From the NCBI RefSeq assembly GCF_029815055.1, contig NZ_JAPPWA010000002.1, positions 1,674,001-1,738,000 of the forward strand: a stretch of DNA of 64,000 nt, read 5' to 3'. The notes under the pieces are model-generated. The model was not told where the DNA came from and did no database searches. It worked only from the letters and a program-made list of their open reading frames with translations. Both the position numbers and the translations under genes were made by a program. This document shows positions 35,087 through 43,939 of this stretch, piece after piece (position 1 is the first letter of the stretch; every line of letters starts with the position of its first letter). The DNA comes from Ignatzschineria sp. RMDPL8A (GTDB taxonomy: Bacteria > Pseudomonadota > Gammaproteobacteria > Cardiobacteriales > Wohlfahrtiimonadaceae).

Positions 35087-35593
35087 TTATAACGTGACCA
35101 GTCCATGACGCGCCACTAAAATATCGAGCAAGTTTTCACAACCCTCTTCAAGCAGGTTGAGCACATGCTCAAACCCTTCCGCCCCGCCAAAATAGGGGTC
35201 CGGAATTTCATCAATCTCATCGATCGTATAGATAAAATCGATCATAGGAAAGACCTTTTGCTGATCCGCCGGCCCGCGCGTTAAAGTTAAGGTGTTGCGG
35301 TGATTATCCTGATCCATCACGATCAAATAATCAAACTGATCAAAATCCTTCACCATCAATTTTCGTGAGATGGAGTCAAATGCATAATTCCGCGTCTTTC
35401 CCGCAGCTCGCATACGTGCATCAGGCAGATCCCCATCGTGATATCCGGAGGTTCCTGCAGAATCCACCGTAAAAATATCGCTAAAACCGCGCTTCTCCAC
35501 CAATGCCTGAAAAATGCCTTCCGCCGCCGGAGACCTGCAAATATTACCAAGGCAGATAAATAGAACGCCAATCGATTGAGTCGCTTTTGTCAT
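35087..35593 (-). CDS. Low-molecular-weight protein-tyrosine phosphatase
   Basis: The 168-residue protein has the LMW-PTP loop CLGNICRSPAAE (catalytic Cys near 14, Arg near 20) and the late IPDPYFGG with the general-acid aspartate. Such enzymes act on phosphotyrosine proteins, often tyrosine kinases of capsule synthesis. No such kinase is near, so a housekeeping role is possible. Its RBS GAGAGGG lies just upstream. It is followed by yebC on the same strand after a 160-bp gap. Confidence 0.92.
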   Translation of the reverse strand: MTKATQSIGVLFICLGNICRSPAAEGIFQALVEKRGFSDIFTVDSAGTSGYHDGDLPDARMRAAGKTRNYAFDSISRKLMVKDFDQFDYLIVMDQDNHRNTLTLTRGPADQQKVFPMIDFIYTIDEIDEIPDPYFGGAEGFEHVLNLLEEGCENLLDILVARHGLVTL

Positions 35594-35617
35594 GATTCCC
35601 TCTCCTATTGATTTACG

Positions 35618-36385
35618 TTATTTAGCGGATTCGTGCGCGAGCGCAATGTGATAAAGCAAAACTGCCGCCGCGATACCGACATTAAGTGATTCAGCTTGCC
35701 CTAAAATCGGGATTTTTACCGCTTGATCCGCCGCGTTAATAAGCGCTTCTGACACCCCTTGCCCTTCATTGCCCATAATGAGCGCCACTTTTTGAGGCAC
35801 CTCGCACTCGTGGAAATAGGTAGACTCCGTTAGATCGGTGACCCAAGTATGATAGCCTTCTGCTTTAAGCTCCGGAAGTAACGCCGCCAAATCCGCCTTA
35901 TAGATGGGAAGATGATAGAGCGAACCTTGCGTTGCGCGAATGGTTTTATCGTTATAAAGATCGGCGCAGCCTTTGCCAAGGACTACCGCAGAAAATCCGG
36001 CAGCATCGGCCGTACGAATCATCGTGCCTAAATTCCCCGGGTCTTGCACCGCATCGAGTAGTAAAAGATGGCCTTGTTGCGGCGCATAATCGAGCTCACC
36101 AAAGCCCACCACCGCGGCAATCCCTTGAGGCGAGGGCGTTTGCGAGATCGATTTAAACACACTATCGCTCACCACCGTAACGGGAAATTTCGTCCACGCA
36201 AGCTGTAGATCGCTCCCTTCTACCACGATAATCTCTTTAATATCCGCGCCCGATTGAAGCGCCTCTTCTAAAAGATGTGCGCCCTCAATCCAGTAGGCTT
36301 TCTCAGCATCCCGATGCTTTTTTTGGGAGAGTTTACGCCACGCTTTAACGCGATCATTTTGGCTCGATGTGAGAATCTCGTTCAC
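35618..36385 (-). CDS. TrmH/SpoU-family RNA methyltransferase
   Basis: The 255-residue protein has an N-terminal substrate-binding part (WIEGAHLLEEAL) and a knotted SPOUT domain with QDPGNLGTMIRTADAAGF, ALIMGNEGQGVS and QAESLNVGIAAAVLLY. It would 2'-O-methylate rRNA or tRNA, with the target unknown. Translation starts at GTG (36385), with AAGGCGA upstream. The tyrosine phosphatase gene follows after 24 nt on the same strand. Confidence 0.92.
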   Translation of the reverse strand: MNEILTSSQNDRVKAWRKLSQKKHRDAEKAYWIEGAHLLEEALQSGADIKEIIVVEGSDLQLAWTKFPVTVVSDSVFKSISQTPSPQGIAAVVGFGELDYAPQQGHLLLLDAVQDPGNLGTMIRTADAAGFSAVVLGKGCADLYNDKTIRATQGSLYHLPIYKADLAALLPELKAEGYHTWVTDLTESTYFHECEVPQKVALIMGNEGQGVSEALINAADQAVKIPILGQAESLNVGIAAAVLLYHIALAHESAK

Positions 36386-36553
36386 TAAATTCGCCTTCTT
36401 CTAAAGAGTTAAATAGGAGCATTGTAACAAATCCCCTTTTTAAGCGCTGATTATGATTTTTTCAATCGCTGCTCTCGGTCTTTTTAAGGCCCAAAAAGCA
36501 TGATATGATTGCCCTGTAACCCGCTCATCGATCGCTTCTTTAAAGGAACTGAT

Positions 36554-37231
36554 ATGAACCGCTTTCTTCCATCGATATCTGCATCAAACGCTTTCAAACG
36601 CTTAAGCGCTGTGACGCTTTTTATCGCACTCGGTTTAATGAGCCCCGCGATCAGTTTTGCTGAGGAATCTAGCGTCAAAGATGGGGTGAAATCTTTCTTT
36701 TCAAGCACCATTAAAAAGAGTAAAGAAGTGATTTCCGGCACGATTGAAGGCATTCAAGAAGGTGCGACGGGGAGTGAATCCCTGCAAGAAGAGCGGATTA
36801 TTCATGAATACGATGCTTTTAACGAAAGCGTGTGGCTCTCCCTTGAAAAGGTGACCACCTCGAGCTGGCGCAATCATTACTACACCCTCGATTTAAGGCT
36901 CCATAATCATAGTGATACGCCGGTGCGCCTCACGAATCTCGATCGCGCGGATAATTTTATCTTGATCGATACGCAGCGATTTGCCCACAGCGTGACAACC
37001 TTTACCTCAACGAAAGATATTACCCTCCTTCCGCATACTACGGCGGCGCTTGAGCTAAATTTCAGTGGCGTTAAAGCCACTCCGACGCACCTTCGCATCT
37101 ATGGGCAAGAGCTCGCACTCGATGGGCTCATTCAAGACCCGAATAAAAAACTTGAGGATCTTGGTGTTGCCATTCCAACCATTGGCACGCCACTTCGTAT
37201 TCCTGAGATTGAGCCGGAACCAGCGCCCTAA
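36554..37231 (+). CDS. Secreted hypothetical protein (225 aa)
   Basis: I do not recognise a named family. The start at 36554 has AAAGGA upstream and gives a long signal peptide (hydrophobic core about 20-34, ending ISFAEE). The mature protein has a short polar coiled-like segment (about 40-75) and a beta-rich domain (about 90-205) with YTLDLRLHNHSDTPVRL, reminiscent of immunoglobulin-like folds. The last residues are rich in Glu and Pro. It would be periplasmic. It is convergent with a methyltransferase gene after 28 nt. Confidence 0.75.
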   Translation: MNRFLPSISASNAFKRLSAVTLFIALGLMSPAISFAEESSVKDGVKSFFSSTIKKSKEVISGTIEGIQEGATGSESLQEERIIHEYDAFNESVWLSLEKVTTSSWRNHYYTLDLRLHNHSDTPVRLTNLDRADNFILIDTQRFAHSVTTFTSTKDITLLPHTTAALELNFSGVKATPTHLRIYGQELALDGLIQDPNKKLEDLGVAIPTIGTPLRIPEIEPEPAP

Positions 37232-37259
37232 CGTTTTCCGACTCGTTAAAGATTACATA

Positions 37260-37865
37260 TTACTCACAAATGCGGATCACGCCCTGCACCACATGGCAAA
37301 GCCCAGTATGTTTTTCGCCTTCCACCCGCTCCGCTTCGCCGCAGTAAAAATGCAAAATATCGTGATGACCGATCACCTTAAATAAGAGCGCGGGATCGTA
37401 TAAAATCGCCTTGTTGCGTGGCCCGCCGGTTTTATAATCGATCTGCTTTTCAGAATAGACTTCAAAGAGAAAATGCCCACCCGGTTTTACGGCACTAATC
37501 ATATTGTTGAAAAAGGCTTCCTGCTCCGATTCATGCACATGTCCAAAGACATTAATTGCCGTATCAAAGGCTTGATAAGGAATCACATCGTTCACCAGAT
37601 CGCATTGATGAATCGTGATTGAATGACCGTTTTTCTCAGCTAATTTATGGGCTTTTTCTAGACCAACAAGCGATTGATCAAAGGCAGTAACATCCGCACC
37701 CCGCGAGGCAAAAAAGTTCGCGTTTCGCCCTTCACCTTCGGCAAAACAAGCCACAACGCCGCCTAACTCTTTTTTCGTTACCATCTCATAGATAAATTGA
37801 TTCGGCGCTTCGCCATATTGATAGGTTTCACTTGAAAAAATCTCATCCCACATCGCTTTTGACAT
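37260..37865 (-). CDS. Class I SAM-dependent methyltransferase
   Basis: The roughly 201-residue protein has a Rossmann methyltransferase core with CFAEGEGRNANFFASRGADVTAFDQS (motif I, degenerate, broken only for naming), CDLVNDV and FDTAINVFGHV. The region resembles TehB-like or thiopurine-type small methyltransferases. The ATG at 37865 is preceded by AAGGAG, and a GTG at 37871 is less likely. The substrate is unknown. Confidence 0.8.
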   Translation of the reverse strand: MSKAMWDEIFSSETYQYGEAPNQFIYEMVTKKELGGVVACFAEGEGRNANFFASRGADVTAFDQSLVGLEKAHKLAEKNGHSITIHQCDLVNDVIPYQAFDTAINVFGHVHESEQEAFFNNMISAVKPGGHFLFEVYSEKQIDYKTGGPRNKAILYDPALLFKVIGHHDILHFYCGEAERVEGEKHTGLCHVVQGVIRICE

Positions 37866-38203
37866 GCTCACTCCTTGTGTGCTTCTAATTTAAAATGGTT
37901 CTCATTATATTGAATAATTAAGGATAGCTCACCTTATTTTAAAGGTCGATCTACGTCAATAAAGCGCCCTTTTTCTTCACATATCTTTACTAAAAAATCA
38001 CAAAAAGCTCTGCCTAAACGAGAGGTTTTATCAATCTTTCTCTAGGGACTTATTTAGCCTTTAAATCAGTTGGTTTAATGAAGATTATGAGATTTAATCC
38101 CCCTAAAGGAACATTTTTCTAATCAAAATCGATCTATTTCTGATCTGTTTTCGATCATAACTTGATTAATTATTGATCAAAATACCGCATAAACCCACCT
38201 AAT

Positions 38204-38219
38204 GATAACGATCGTTAAC
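38204..38219. promoter_or_regulatory. Palindromic operator candidate, copy 1 (aas)
   Basis: GATAACGATCGTTAAC fits the pattern GWTAWC-N4-GTTAAC. It lies 186 bp upstream of aas, and related copies occur at 38313, 50601 and 50656. Confidence 0.55.
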
Positions 38220-38312
38220 ATTGAGTTTTACTAGCATATCCGCCCCTCTTGCGCCATTATATCCCTCTTAGATGATAAAAAATAAGGTGCATTTTTTAAA
38301 AATTCATCTTAT

Positions 38313-38328
38313 GATAACAATTGTTAAC
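38313..38328. promoter_or_regulatory. Palindromic operator candidate, copy 2 (aas)
   Basis: GATAACAATTGTTAAC differs from the perfect palindrome GTTAACAATTGTTAAC at one base. It lies about 77 bp upstream of the aas start. Confidence 0.6.
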
Positions 38329-38404
38329 TTTAGTGGTAGATTAGATCAAATCGATCACTGCAAAAAAATTACATAACAACATAGTTAAGGTTGAGGTATT
38401 TTCC

Positions 38405-40519
38405 ATGAAATCAATGTTACGAGCGATCTTTCGCTTTTTCTTTAAGGTCGAGCTAAATCTCTCTGAGAAAGCGTCGAACACCGAAGGGATTATCGTATGT
38501 AATCACCAATCGTTTTTGGACGGGCTACTGCTTGGGCTGTTTTTACCGCAAGCGCCGCTCTTTGTCATTGATAAGGCCATTGCAAAACGGTGGTATTTCC
38601 GCATTCCGCTTAAATTTATTGATCATGTCACCATCGACAGTCAACATCCGATGTCGATCAAATATCTCGTTGAAAAGGCGAAAGAAGGCCGCAGCATTGT
38701 GGTCTTTCCTGAAGGGCGCATCACCCTTACCGGAAGCTTTATGAAGTTTTATGAGGGCTCTGCATTTGTGGCTTATCGCGCCAATGTCCCGCTCATTCCG
38801 GTCTATCTTGAAGGGGCTGAATTTACCTTTTTCGGACGTCTTAAAGGATTGGTTAAACGCCGTATCTTCACCCCGATTAAAATCACCATGGCTGACCCTT
38901 TAACCATCACCGTGCCAGAGAATTTAATGGGTCGTGAACGCCGTCAATATCTCTCCGATTATACCCATAAACTCTTTATGGATTTCCGCATTGCCTGCTA
39001 TGAGCCCGATACGCTATTTAATTCTCTCTTAAAAGCGCGCAATGAATTTGGCGGAGACCGAATTTGCGCTGACGATATCTCTCGTAAACCGAAAACCTAT
39101 AACCGATTTATCACCGAATCGATCGCGATTGGCCAGCTTCTCTCTCATCATACATCGCCTAAAGAGCGCGTTGGAGTGCTTTTACCAAACGCCACCATTA
39201 CTGCTGAAACGATTATGGGCCTCTCTGCATTTCAGCGTACGCCAGCAATGCTCAACTATACAGCGGGCGTTAAAGGGATGGGCGCTGCGATCTCGGCGGC
39301 AGAAATTAAAACCATCATCACCTCGCGCCGATTTGTGAGTAAAGCGAATTTAGGATCGATCGTCGAGGCCTTTAGCGACCTCAATTGGGTCTATGCGGAG
39401 GATCTCAAATCCACCATTACCTTAAACGATCGCCTTGAGATTGTGAAAAAACGCCTCTTTCCAAGCAAATATCTCCCGCAACTCTCGCCTGAGTCTGAAG
39501 CGGTAATTCTCTTTACCTCAGGCTCAGAAGGATTGCCGAAAGGGGTTGTGCATACGCATCGCTCGCTCTTAACAAATGTGGAGCAGATTCGTACCGTTGC
39601 GGACTTTACCGCCAAAGACAAATTTATGATTACGTTGCCGCTCTTTCACGCATTTGGGCTGACAGTGGGAACGATTCTCCCCTTTATGGCCGGCTCGCAG
39701 GTCTATTATTATCCATCTCCACTCCATTATCGCGTGATTCCGGAGGTGATTTATGAGATTCAAGCAACGGTACTCTTTGGCACGTCAACCTTCCTATTAA
39801 ATTACGCTAAACGCGGTAATCCTTATGATTTCGCCTCACTTCGCTATGTGGTCGCGGGGGCGGAACGCCTCTCAGAAGAGACGCGCAAAATTTGGAACGA
39901 TAAGATCGGCCAACGTATTTTAGAGGGCTATGGCGTAACCGAATGTGCACCGGTGATCGCCATCAACGTACCGATGAATTATAAACAAGGCACCGTTGGC
40001 AAAATGCTTCCCGGAATCGATGCGAAACTTCTTAAAATCGATGGCATCAAAGAAGGCGGCGAGCTTGTGGTCCGCGCCGGCAACGTCATGGCGGGCTATC
40101 TCTTTGCCGATAACCCCGGCGTAGTGGTAAAACCTGAGTTAAATGGTGAAACGGGCTGGCATAAAACCGGTGATATCGTCACCATGGATGAGCGCGGATT
40201 TGTCTCTATCCAAGGGCGTGCGAAACGCTTTGCGAAAATTGCCGGGGAAATGGTCTCCCTTGAAGTGGTGGAAACGCTCCTACAAGAGGCTTATCCTGAA
40301 ATGGCCCATGCGGCGGTGGTGCGTCACGATTCAAAACGCGGTGAAGCAATTGTAGTCTTTACCACACAAAAATCGCCGAAACGCCAGATGTTACTTGAGA
40401 TTGCGCAGAAACTTGGGATCAATGAATTGGCGATTCCCCGTGATTTCCGTGAGTTGATGGAGATTCCGCTTCTTGGCTCAGGAAAGATCAATTATCCCGC
40501 GTTAAACGCAATGCTCTAA
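38405..40519 (+). CDS. aas: Acyltransferase / acyl-ACP synthetase fusion Aas
   Basis: The 704-residue protein re-acylates lysophospholipids. The N-terminal PlsC-type acyltransferase has the catalytic NHQSFLDG (about residues 33-40) and VVFPEGRITLTG (about 100). The C-terminal AMP-binding acyl-ACP synthetase has TSGSEGLPKG (about 370) and GYGVTECAP near 515. The domain order and length match E. coli Aas (719). lplT follows after 36 nt, giving the known pair for lysophospholipid uptake and repair. Two palindromes lie upstream and may control it. Confidence 0.93.
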   Translation: MKSMLRAIFRFFFKVELNLSEKASNTEGIIVCNHQSFLDGLLLGLFLPQAPLFVIDKAIAKRWYFRIPLKFIDHVTIDSQHPMSIKYLVEKAKEGRSIVVFPEGRITLTGSFMKFYEGSAFVAYRANVPLIPVYLEGAEFTFFGRLKGLVKRRIFTPIKITMADPLTITVPENLMGRERRQYLSDYTHKLFMDFRIACYEPDTLFNSLLKARNEFGGDRICADDISRKPKTYNRFITESIAIGQLLSHHTSPKERVGVLLPNATITAETIMGLSAFQRTPAMLNYTAGVKGMGAAISAAEIKTIITSRRFVSKANLGSIVEAFSDLNWVYAEDLKSTITLNDRLEIVKKRLFPSKYLPQLSPESEAVILFTSGSEGLPKGVVHTHRSLLTNVEQIRTVADFTAKDKFMITLPLFHAFGLTVGTILPFMAGSQVYYYPSPLHYRVIPEVIYEIQATVLFGTSTFLLNYAKRGNPYDFASLRYVVAGAERLSEETRKIWNDKIGQRILEGYGVTECAPVIAINVPMNYKQGTVGKMLPGIDAKLLKIDGIKEGGELVVRAGNVMAGYLFADNPGVVVKPELNGETGWHKTGDIVTMDERGFVSIQGRAKRFAKIAGEMVSLEVVETLLQEAYPEMAHAAVVRHDSKRGEAIVVFTTQKSPKRQMLLEIAQKLGINELAIPRDFRELMEIPLLGSGKINYPALNAML

Positions 40520-40555
40520 GATCACTCTCAATCATCATTAAAAGGCGGCACACAG

Positions 40556-41788
40556 ATGCAAACTTTAACGGATATCGCTCAATTCCCGGAAGCAAAGAAA
40601 GACAGGCGCTCAGCGCGCCTTCTGAATAAGCCACTTTTAATGGTGATTGGGGCACAGTTTTTCTCAGCCCTTGCGGATAATGCGATCTTTTTCGCCCTTC
40701 TTGAGTTTTTGCCCACCAAAGGCTATTCAAATTACAGTACCTATCTCCTGCAGGGATCGTTTGTTTTTTTCTATATTCTCCTCGCCCCGCTCGTCGGTTA
40801 TTTTGCCGATTCTCGCTCAAAAGGCGCTGTCCTTTTTAGGGGAAATGCGCTTAAAATCGCAGGGGTATTACTGCTCTTTTTAAACATTAATCCATTTCTC
40901 TGTTACGCCCTTGTGGGCATGGGCGCGGCGATCTATTCACCGGCAAAATTTGGAATTTTAAGTGAACTGGTAAAGAGCGAGCTATTAGTGAAAGCGAATG
41001 CCTTAATTGAAGGTTCTACCATTTTGGCAATCCTCTTAGGCGCCTATCTTGGTGGCACAATCACCACATCACTTGGCATCAACGTTGCCATTATTGCTAC
41101 CGCTCTTTTTTATGGCGCAGCGCTGATTAGCAACCTCTTTATTCCAAAACTTCCGCCGATGATTACCGAAAAACGCGCCATCGGCTCACTGCTTCCAGAA
41201 TTTATCCATACGCTCAAAGCGCTCTTTGCTTCGCCCTATGCCCGCTTTGCAATTTTAGGCACAAGCCTCTTTTGGGGGGCTGCGACAACGCTTCGATTAT
41301 TGTTAAACGATTGGGTGCGCGATCATTTAGGAAAAGGGATCGATACTGTGGCGCTATTTAATATTATTGTCAGTGTCGGGATTGTGATCGGTGCGTTTCT
41401 TGCCTCCTTTTTAATCACCATTAAAACCCTACGCCGAGCACTTTGGGCGGGCGTTGCCATGGGAATCATTACCGCGATCTTCTCCTTTCAATCCCACCTT
41501 TTTACGATCTATTTACTACTGGTACTTGTCGGCGTCTTTGGTGGGCTCTACGTGATTCCCCTTAATGCCCTTCTGCAAAAAAGTGGCCAAGATTTAAATG
41601 GCGTTGGGCAAGCCGTGGCGGTGCAAAATTTTGCTGAAAATAGCGTAACGCTCTGCATGATGGGGATCTTTGCCTTTTTTAGCTATCTTGATCTCTCGGC
41701 GACACTTTTGATGATCGGATTTGGTGGATTATTTTGTCTTTCGATGGCCGCACTCTCCTGGGAAGCACGGCGCCAAAAACTTTTCTAA
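40556..41788 (+). CDS. lplT: Lysophospholipid transporter LplT
   Basis: The 410-residue major facilitator protein has about twelve helices. It shows FFSALADNAIFFALLEFLP near the start and GAAIYSPAKFGILSELV, both characteristic of LplT. It would flip lysophospholipids across the inner membrane for Aas to acylate. AAAGGCGG lies before the ATG. The order here is aas-lplT. Confidence 0.92.
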   Translation: MQTLTDIAQFPEAKKDRRSARLLNKPLLMVIGAQFFSALADNAIFFALLEFLPTKGYSNYSTYLLQGSFVFFYILLAPLVGYFADSRSKGAVLFRGNALKIAGVLLLFLNINPFLCYALVGMGAAIYSPAKFGILSELVKSELLVKANALIEGSTILAILLGAYLGGTITTSLGINVAIIATALFYGAALISNLFIPKLPPMITEKRAIGSLLPEFIHTLKALFASPYARFAILGTSLFWGAATTLRLLLNDWVRDHLGKGIDTVALFNIIVSVGIVIGAFLASFLITIKTLRRALWAGVAMGIITAIFSFQSHLFTIYLLLVLVGVFGGLYVIPLNALLQKSGQDLNGVGQAVAVQNFAENSVTLCMMGIFAFFSYLDLSATLLMIGFGGLFCLSMAALSWEARRQKLF

Positions 41789-41932
41789 TCCGAGCCAATT
41801 TGTAGTAAAAAGTTGATTTGTGCCTTTCAATTTTTGCGTAATATCCCTACAATGAAGGAGTAAGTTACCCATAATAATAATGATAAACAGCGTGGCTTAC
41901 CCATTTAATTCAACATGATAAGGAGAAGTACT

Positions 41933-42166
41933 ATGTTTCCTGAATACCGCGATTTAATTGCAAAATTACTCAAAACGGACAACTACTTTGCAACTCTCTT
42001 TAACCGTCATAGCCGTCTTAATACGGAAATCACGAAAATTACCAATAGCACCATTTCCACCTTTAACACCCATGAACTATCAGCACTTAAACGCGAAAAG
42101 CTTGAATTAAAAGATCAGATCTATGCACTGCTTCGTAAGGCGGATCCCACGCTAGCACAGGCATAA
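41933..42166 (+). CDS. YdcH/DUF465 small coiled-coil protein
   Basis: The 77-residue protein is mostly helical and charged, with a heptad-like helical pair and the LSALKREKLELKDQIYALLRK segment typical of YdcH/DUF465 proteins. Their function is not established. The ATG at 41933 has a strong AAGGAG, while an upstream ATG at 41915 does not. A terminator follows. Confidence 0.85.
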   Translation: MFPEYRDLIAKLLKTDNYFATLFNRHSRLNTEITKITNSTISTFNTHELSALKREKLELKDQIYALLRKADPTLAQA

Positions 42167-42196
42167 TTTGATCACACTTTAAGAATTTGAAGCAAT

Positions 42197-42224
42197 AAGG
42201 CATCTTTGGCAAGGTGCCTTTTTT
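42197..42224 (+). terminator. Terminator after the YdcH-like gene
   Basis: AAGGCA and TGCCTT form a 6-bp stem with a 12-nt loop and a T-run. Confidence 0.7.
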
Positions 42225-42235
42225 AATGCCCATTA

Positions 42236-42263
42236 ATGTCTTACTAAACATGTCTTATTAAAG
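42236..42263 (+). repeat. Tandem 14-bp repeat upstream of nhaA
   Basis: ATGTCTTACTAAAC is followed directly by ATGTCTTATTAAAG, 12 of 14 bases identical. It lies 360 bp upstream of nhaA, after the terminator of the previous gene. Confidence 0.55.
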
Positions 42264-42623
42264 ACTTCCTCCTCTCCTTTCAAAGATTGATCACTTTTCA
42301 CGCAAAAAAACTTCGCATCTTTTTAATTTTTTACCCCTCTTTACGCTCATTTTCTATCAAAGCAGGAAGACGCACCGCATGAAATTGTGCTCACCCATCA
42401 ACCTATAAAATTGATCTACAAAAAATTTTAAACAAAATCAATGAGATTCATCAACTTCGACTGATTATTGAGCAATCAATTTGGATAAATGTTTGTTTTA
42501 TCCTATATCAAGATGTAAATTAAACTCTCACGGACCACTGAATAAAAACAACTATTCCTTTTTCGGAATTAAACGGTCTATACTGCAAAATTGAATAAAA
42601 TAAAGTTGAAAAGGAGACAAGTC

Positions 42624-43826
42624 ATGGATACGAAAGTGAAGACCATGATTCACAAGGAGAGTTTGCTTTACCGAGTTTTAAATCACGAACTAAGTGGTGG
42701 AATTTTCTTAATTCTGTGTACGATATTTTCACTTGCGATCACCAATAGCCCGGCCGGTGAAGGGTATCTTAAAATTTGGGATACGCCGATGTTTGGCGAG
42801 AACCTCGCACACTGGGTTAATGACGGCTTAATGGCGATCTTCTTCCTCTATGTTGGATTAGAGTTAAAACAAGAGATCTATTACGGCGAATTGCGTAATA
42901 TCAAGACCGCAGCCCTCCCCATTTTTGCAGCAATGGGCGGAATGCTGATCCCAGCTGGATTTTATATCATGCTCAACTTTGGCAATGCAGAGACCATAGG
43001 CGGCGCGGGAATCCCGATGGCGACCGATATCGCATTTGCCCTTGCGGTGATCACTTTAGTGGGTAAAAATGTACCCTTTGCGCTTCGCCTTTTCTTAACC
43101 GCGCTTGCCGTGATTGACGACTTAGGCGCGATCATTGTCATTGCGATCTTCTACACGAGCCAACTGCATTTAGAATATCTCGCAGTTGCACTCTTGATTT
43201 TAGCAGGGCTTTTCATCATGAATACCCGTGGCGTAAAATCACTCCTTCCTTACGTAATTGGCGGGATTGCGGCGTGGTATTGCATGCTTAACTCAGGAAT
43301 TCACGCAACGATCGCTGGGGTACTCCTCGCGTTCACCATTCCTTCAAACCGCATTAAATCAGAATCGCTCTCTTATATGATCGAAGTGGTTCTCGCAAAA
43401 CCGGTGGCTTTTATTATTCTTCCTCTCTTTGCGCTCGCAAGTACTGCAGTGACCATTGATGCAAGCAGTACCGGCGCTCTTGCGAAGAACTACGGTCTTG
43501 GTATTTTACTCGGTCTTGTGGTGGGTAAACCAATCGGTATTACCCTCTTCTCGTTCATTGCGTGCAAACTTAAAGTCTGTTCACTTCCAAGTTCTATCAA
43601 CTGGAAAATGGTCTTTGGCGCAGGGATGCTCGGCGGGATTGGATTTACCATGTCGATCTTCATCACCATGCTTGCGTTTGACGGTTTTGATGAGATTATT
43701 AACAACGCAAAATTCAGTATCCTTGTGAGCTCGATGGTGGCCGCGGTTGCAGGCTTTATCTATCTTAAGATTGTATGCCACAAGCCTCTTGAAGCCTCTG
43801 AAAGTGCTGAAGAAGCGAATGCATAA
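42624..43826 (+). CDS. nhaA: Na+/H+ antiporter NhaA
   Basis: NhaA exports sodium in exchange for protons at alkaline pH or high salt. The roughly 400-residue protein has about twelve helices. The ion-binding aspartate pair is in AVIDDLGAI (about 165), FFLYVGLELK is conserved near residue 65, and GIGFTMSIFI comes late in the protein. The ATG at 42624 follows AAGGAGA. A TTG at 42591 would add 11 residues. The gene ends at a bidirectional terminator. Confidence 0.95.
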   Translation: MDTKVKTMIHKESLLYRVLNHELSGGIFLILCTIFSLAITNSPAGEGYLKIWDTPMFGENLAHWVNDGLMAIFFLYVGLELKQEIYYGELRNIKTAALPIFAAMGGMLIPAGFYIMLNFGNAETIGGAGIPMATDIAFALAVITLVGKNVPFALRLFLTALAVIDDLGAIIVIAIFYTSQLHLEYLAVALLILAGLFIMNTRGVKSLLPYVIGGIAAWYCMLNSGIHATIAGVLLAFTIPSNRIKSESLSYMIEVVLAKPVAFIILPLFALASTAVTIDASSTGALAKNYGLGILLGLVVGKPIGITLFSFIACKLKVCSLPSSINWKMVFGAGMLGGIGFTMSIFITMLAFDGFDEIINNAKFSILVSSMVAAVAGFIYLKIVCHKPLEASESAEEANA

Positions 43827-43886
43827 TCAGACCTAATCAAAAGATCTGATTAAAGATCAACTCCATTATTCAGACTAATGGATCAT

Positions 43887-43925
43887 AAAAAAAGCCCTCC
43901 TGAGTCAACGCTCGGAGGGCTTTTT
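43887..43925. terminator. Bidirectional terminator between nhaA and the SLC13 gene
   Basis: AAAGCCCTCC and GGAGGGCTTT form a strong stem across a 13-nt loop, with an A-run and a T-run on either side. Confidence 0.92.
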
Positions 43926-43939
43926 ATTGCGGCAAATGC

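Larger units (their letters stand above)
37866..38404. other. 539-bp A+T-rich spacer before aas
   Basis: No gene of normal size is visible. The spacer carries two copies of a 16-bp palindrome (38204-38219 and 38313-38328), several TGATCAA-like dyads and the promoter region of aas-lplT. The remainder shows no RNA gene. Confidence 0.6.
42167..42623. other. 457-bp spacer before nhaA
   Basis: After the ydcH terminator the spacer holds a 14-bp tandem repeat (42236-42263) and the nhaA promoter region. It is A+T rich with no gene visible. Confidence 0.6.

Noticed and set aside
38120-38182. TTGATTAATTATTGATCAA as an FNR site
   Set aside because: The half-sites are not spaced as TTGAT-N4-ATCAA, and the spacer is A+T rich.
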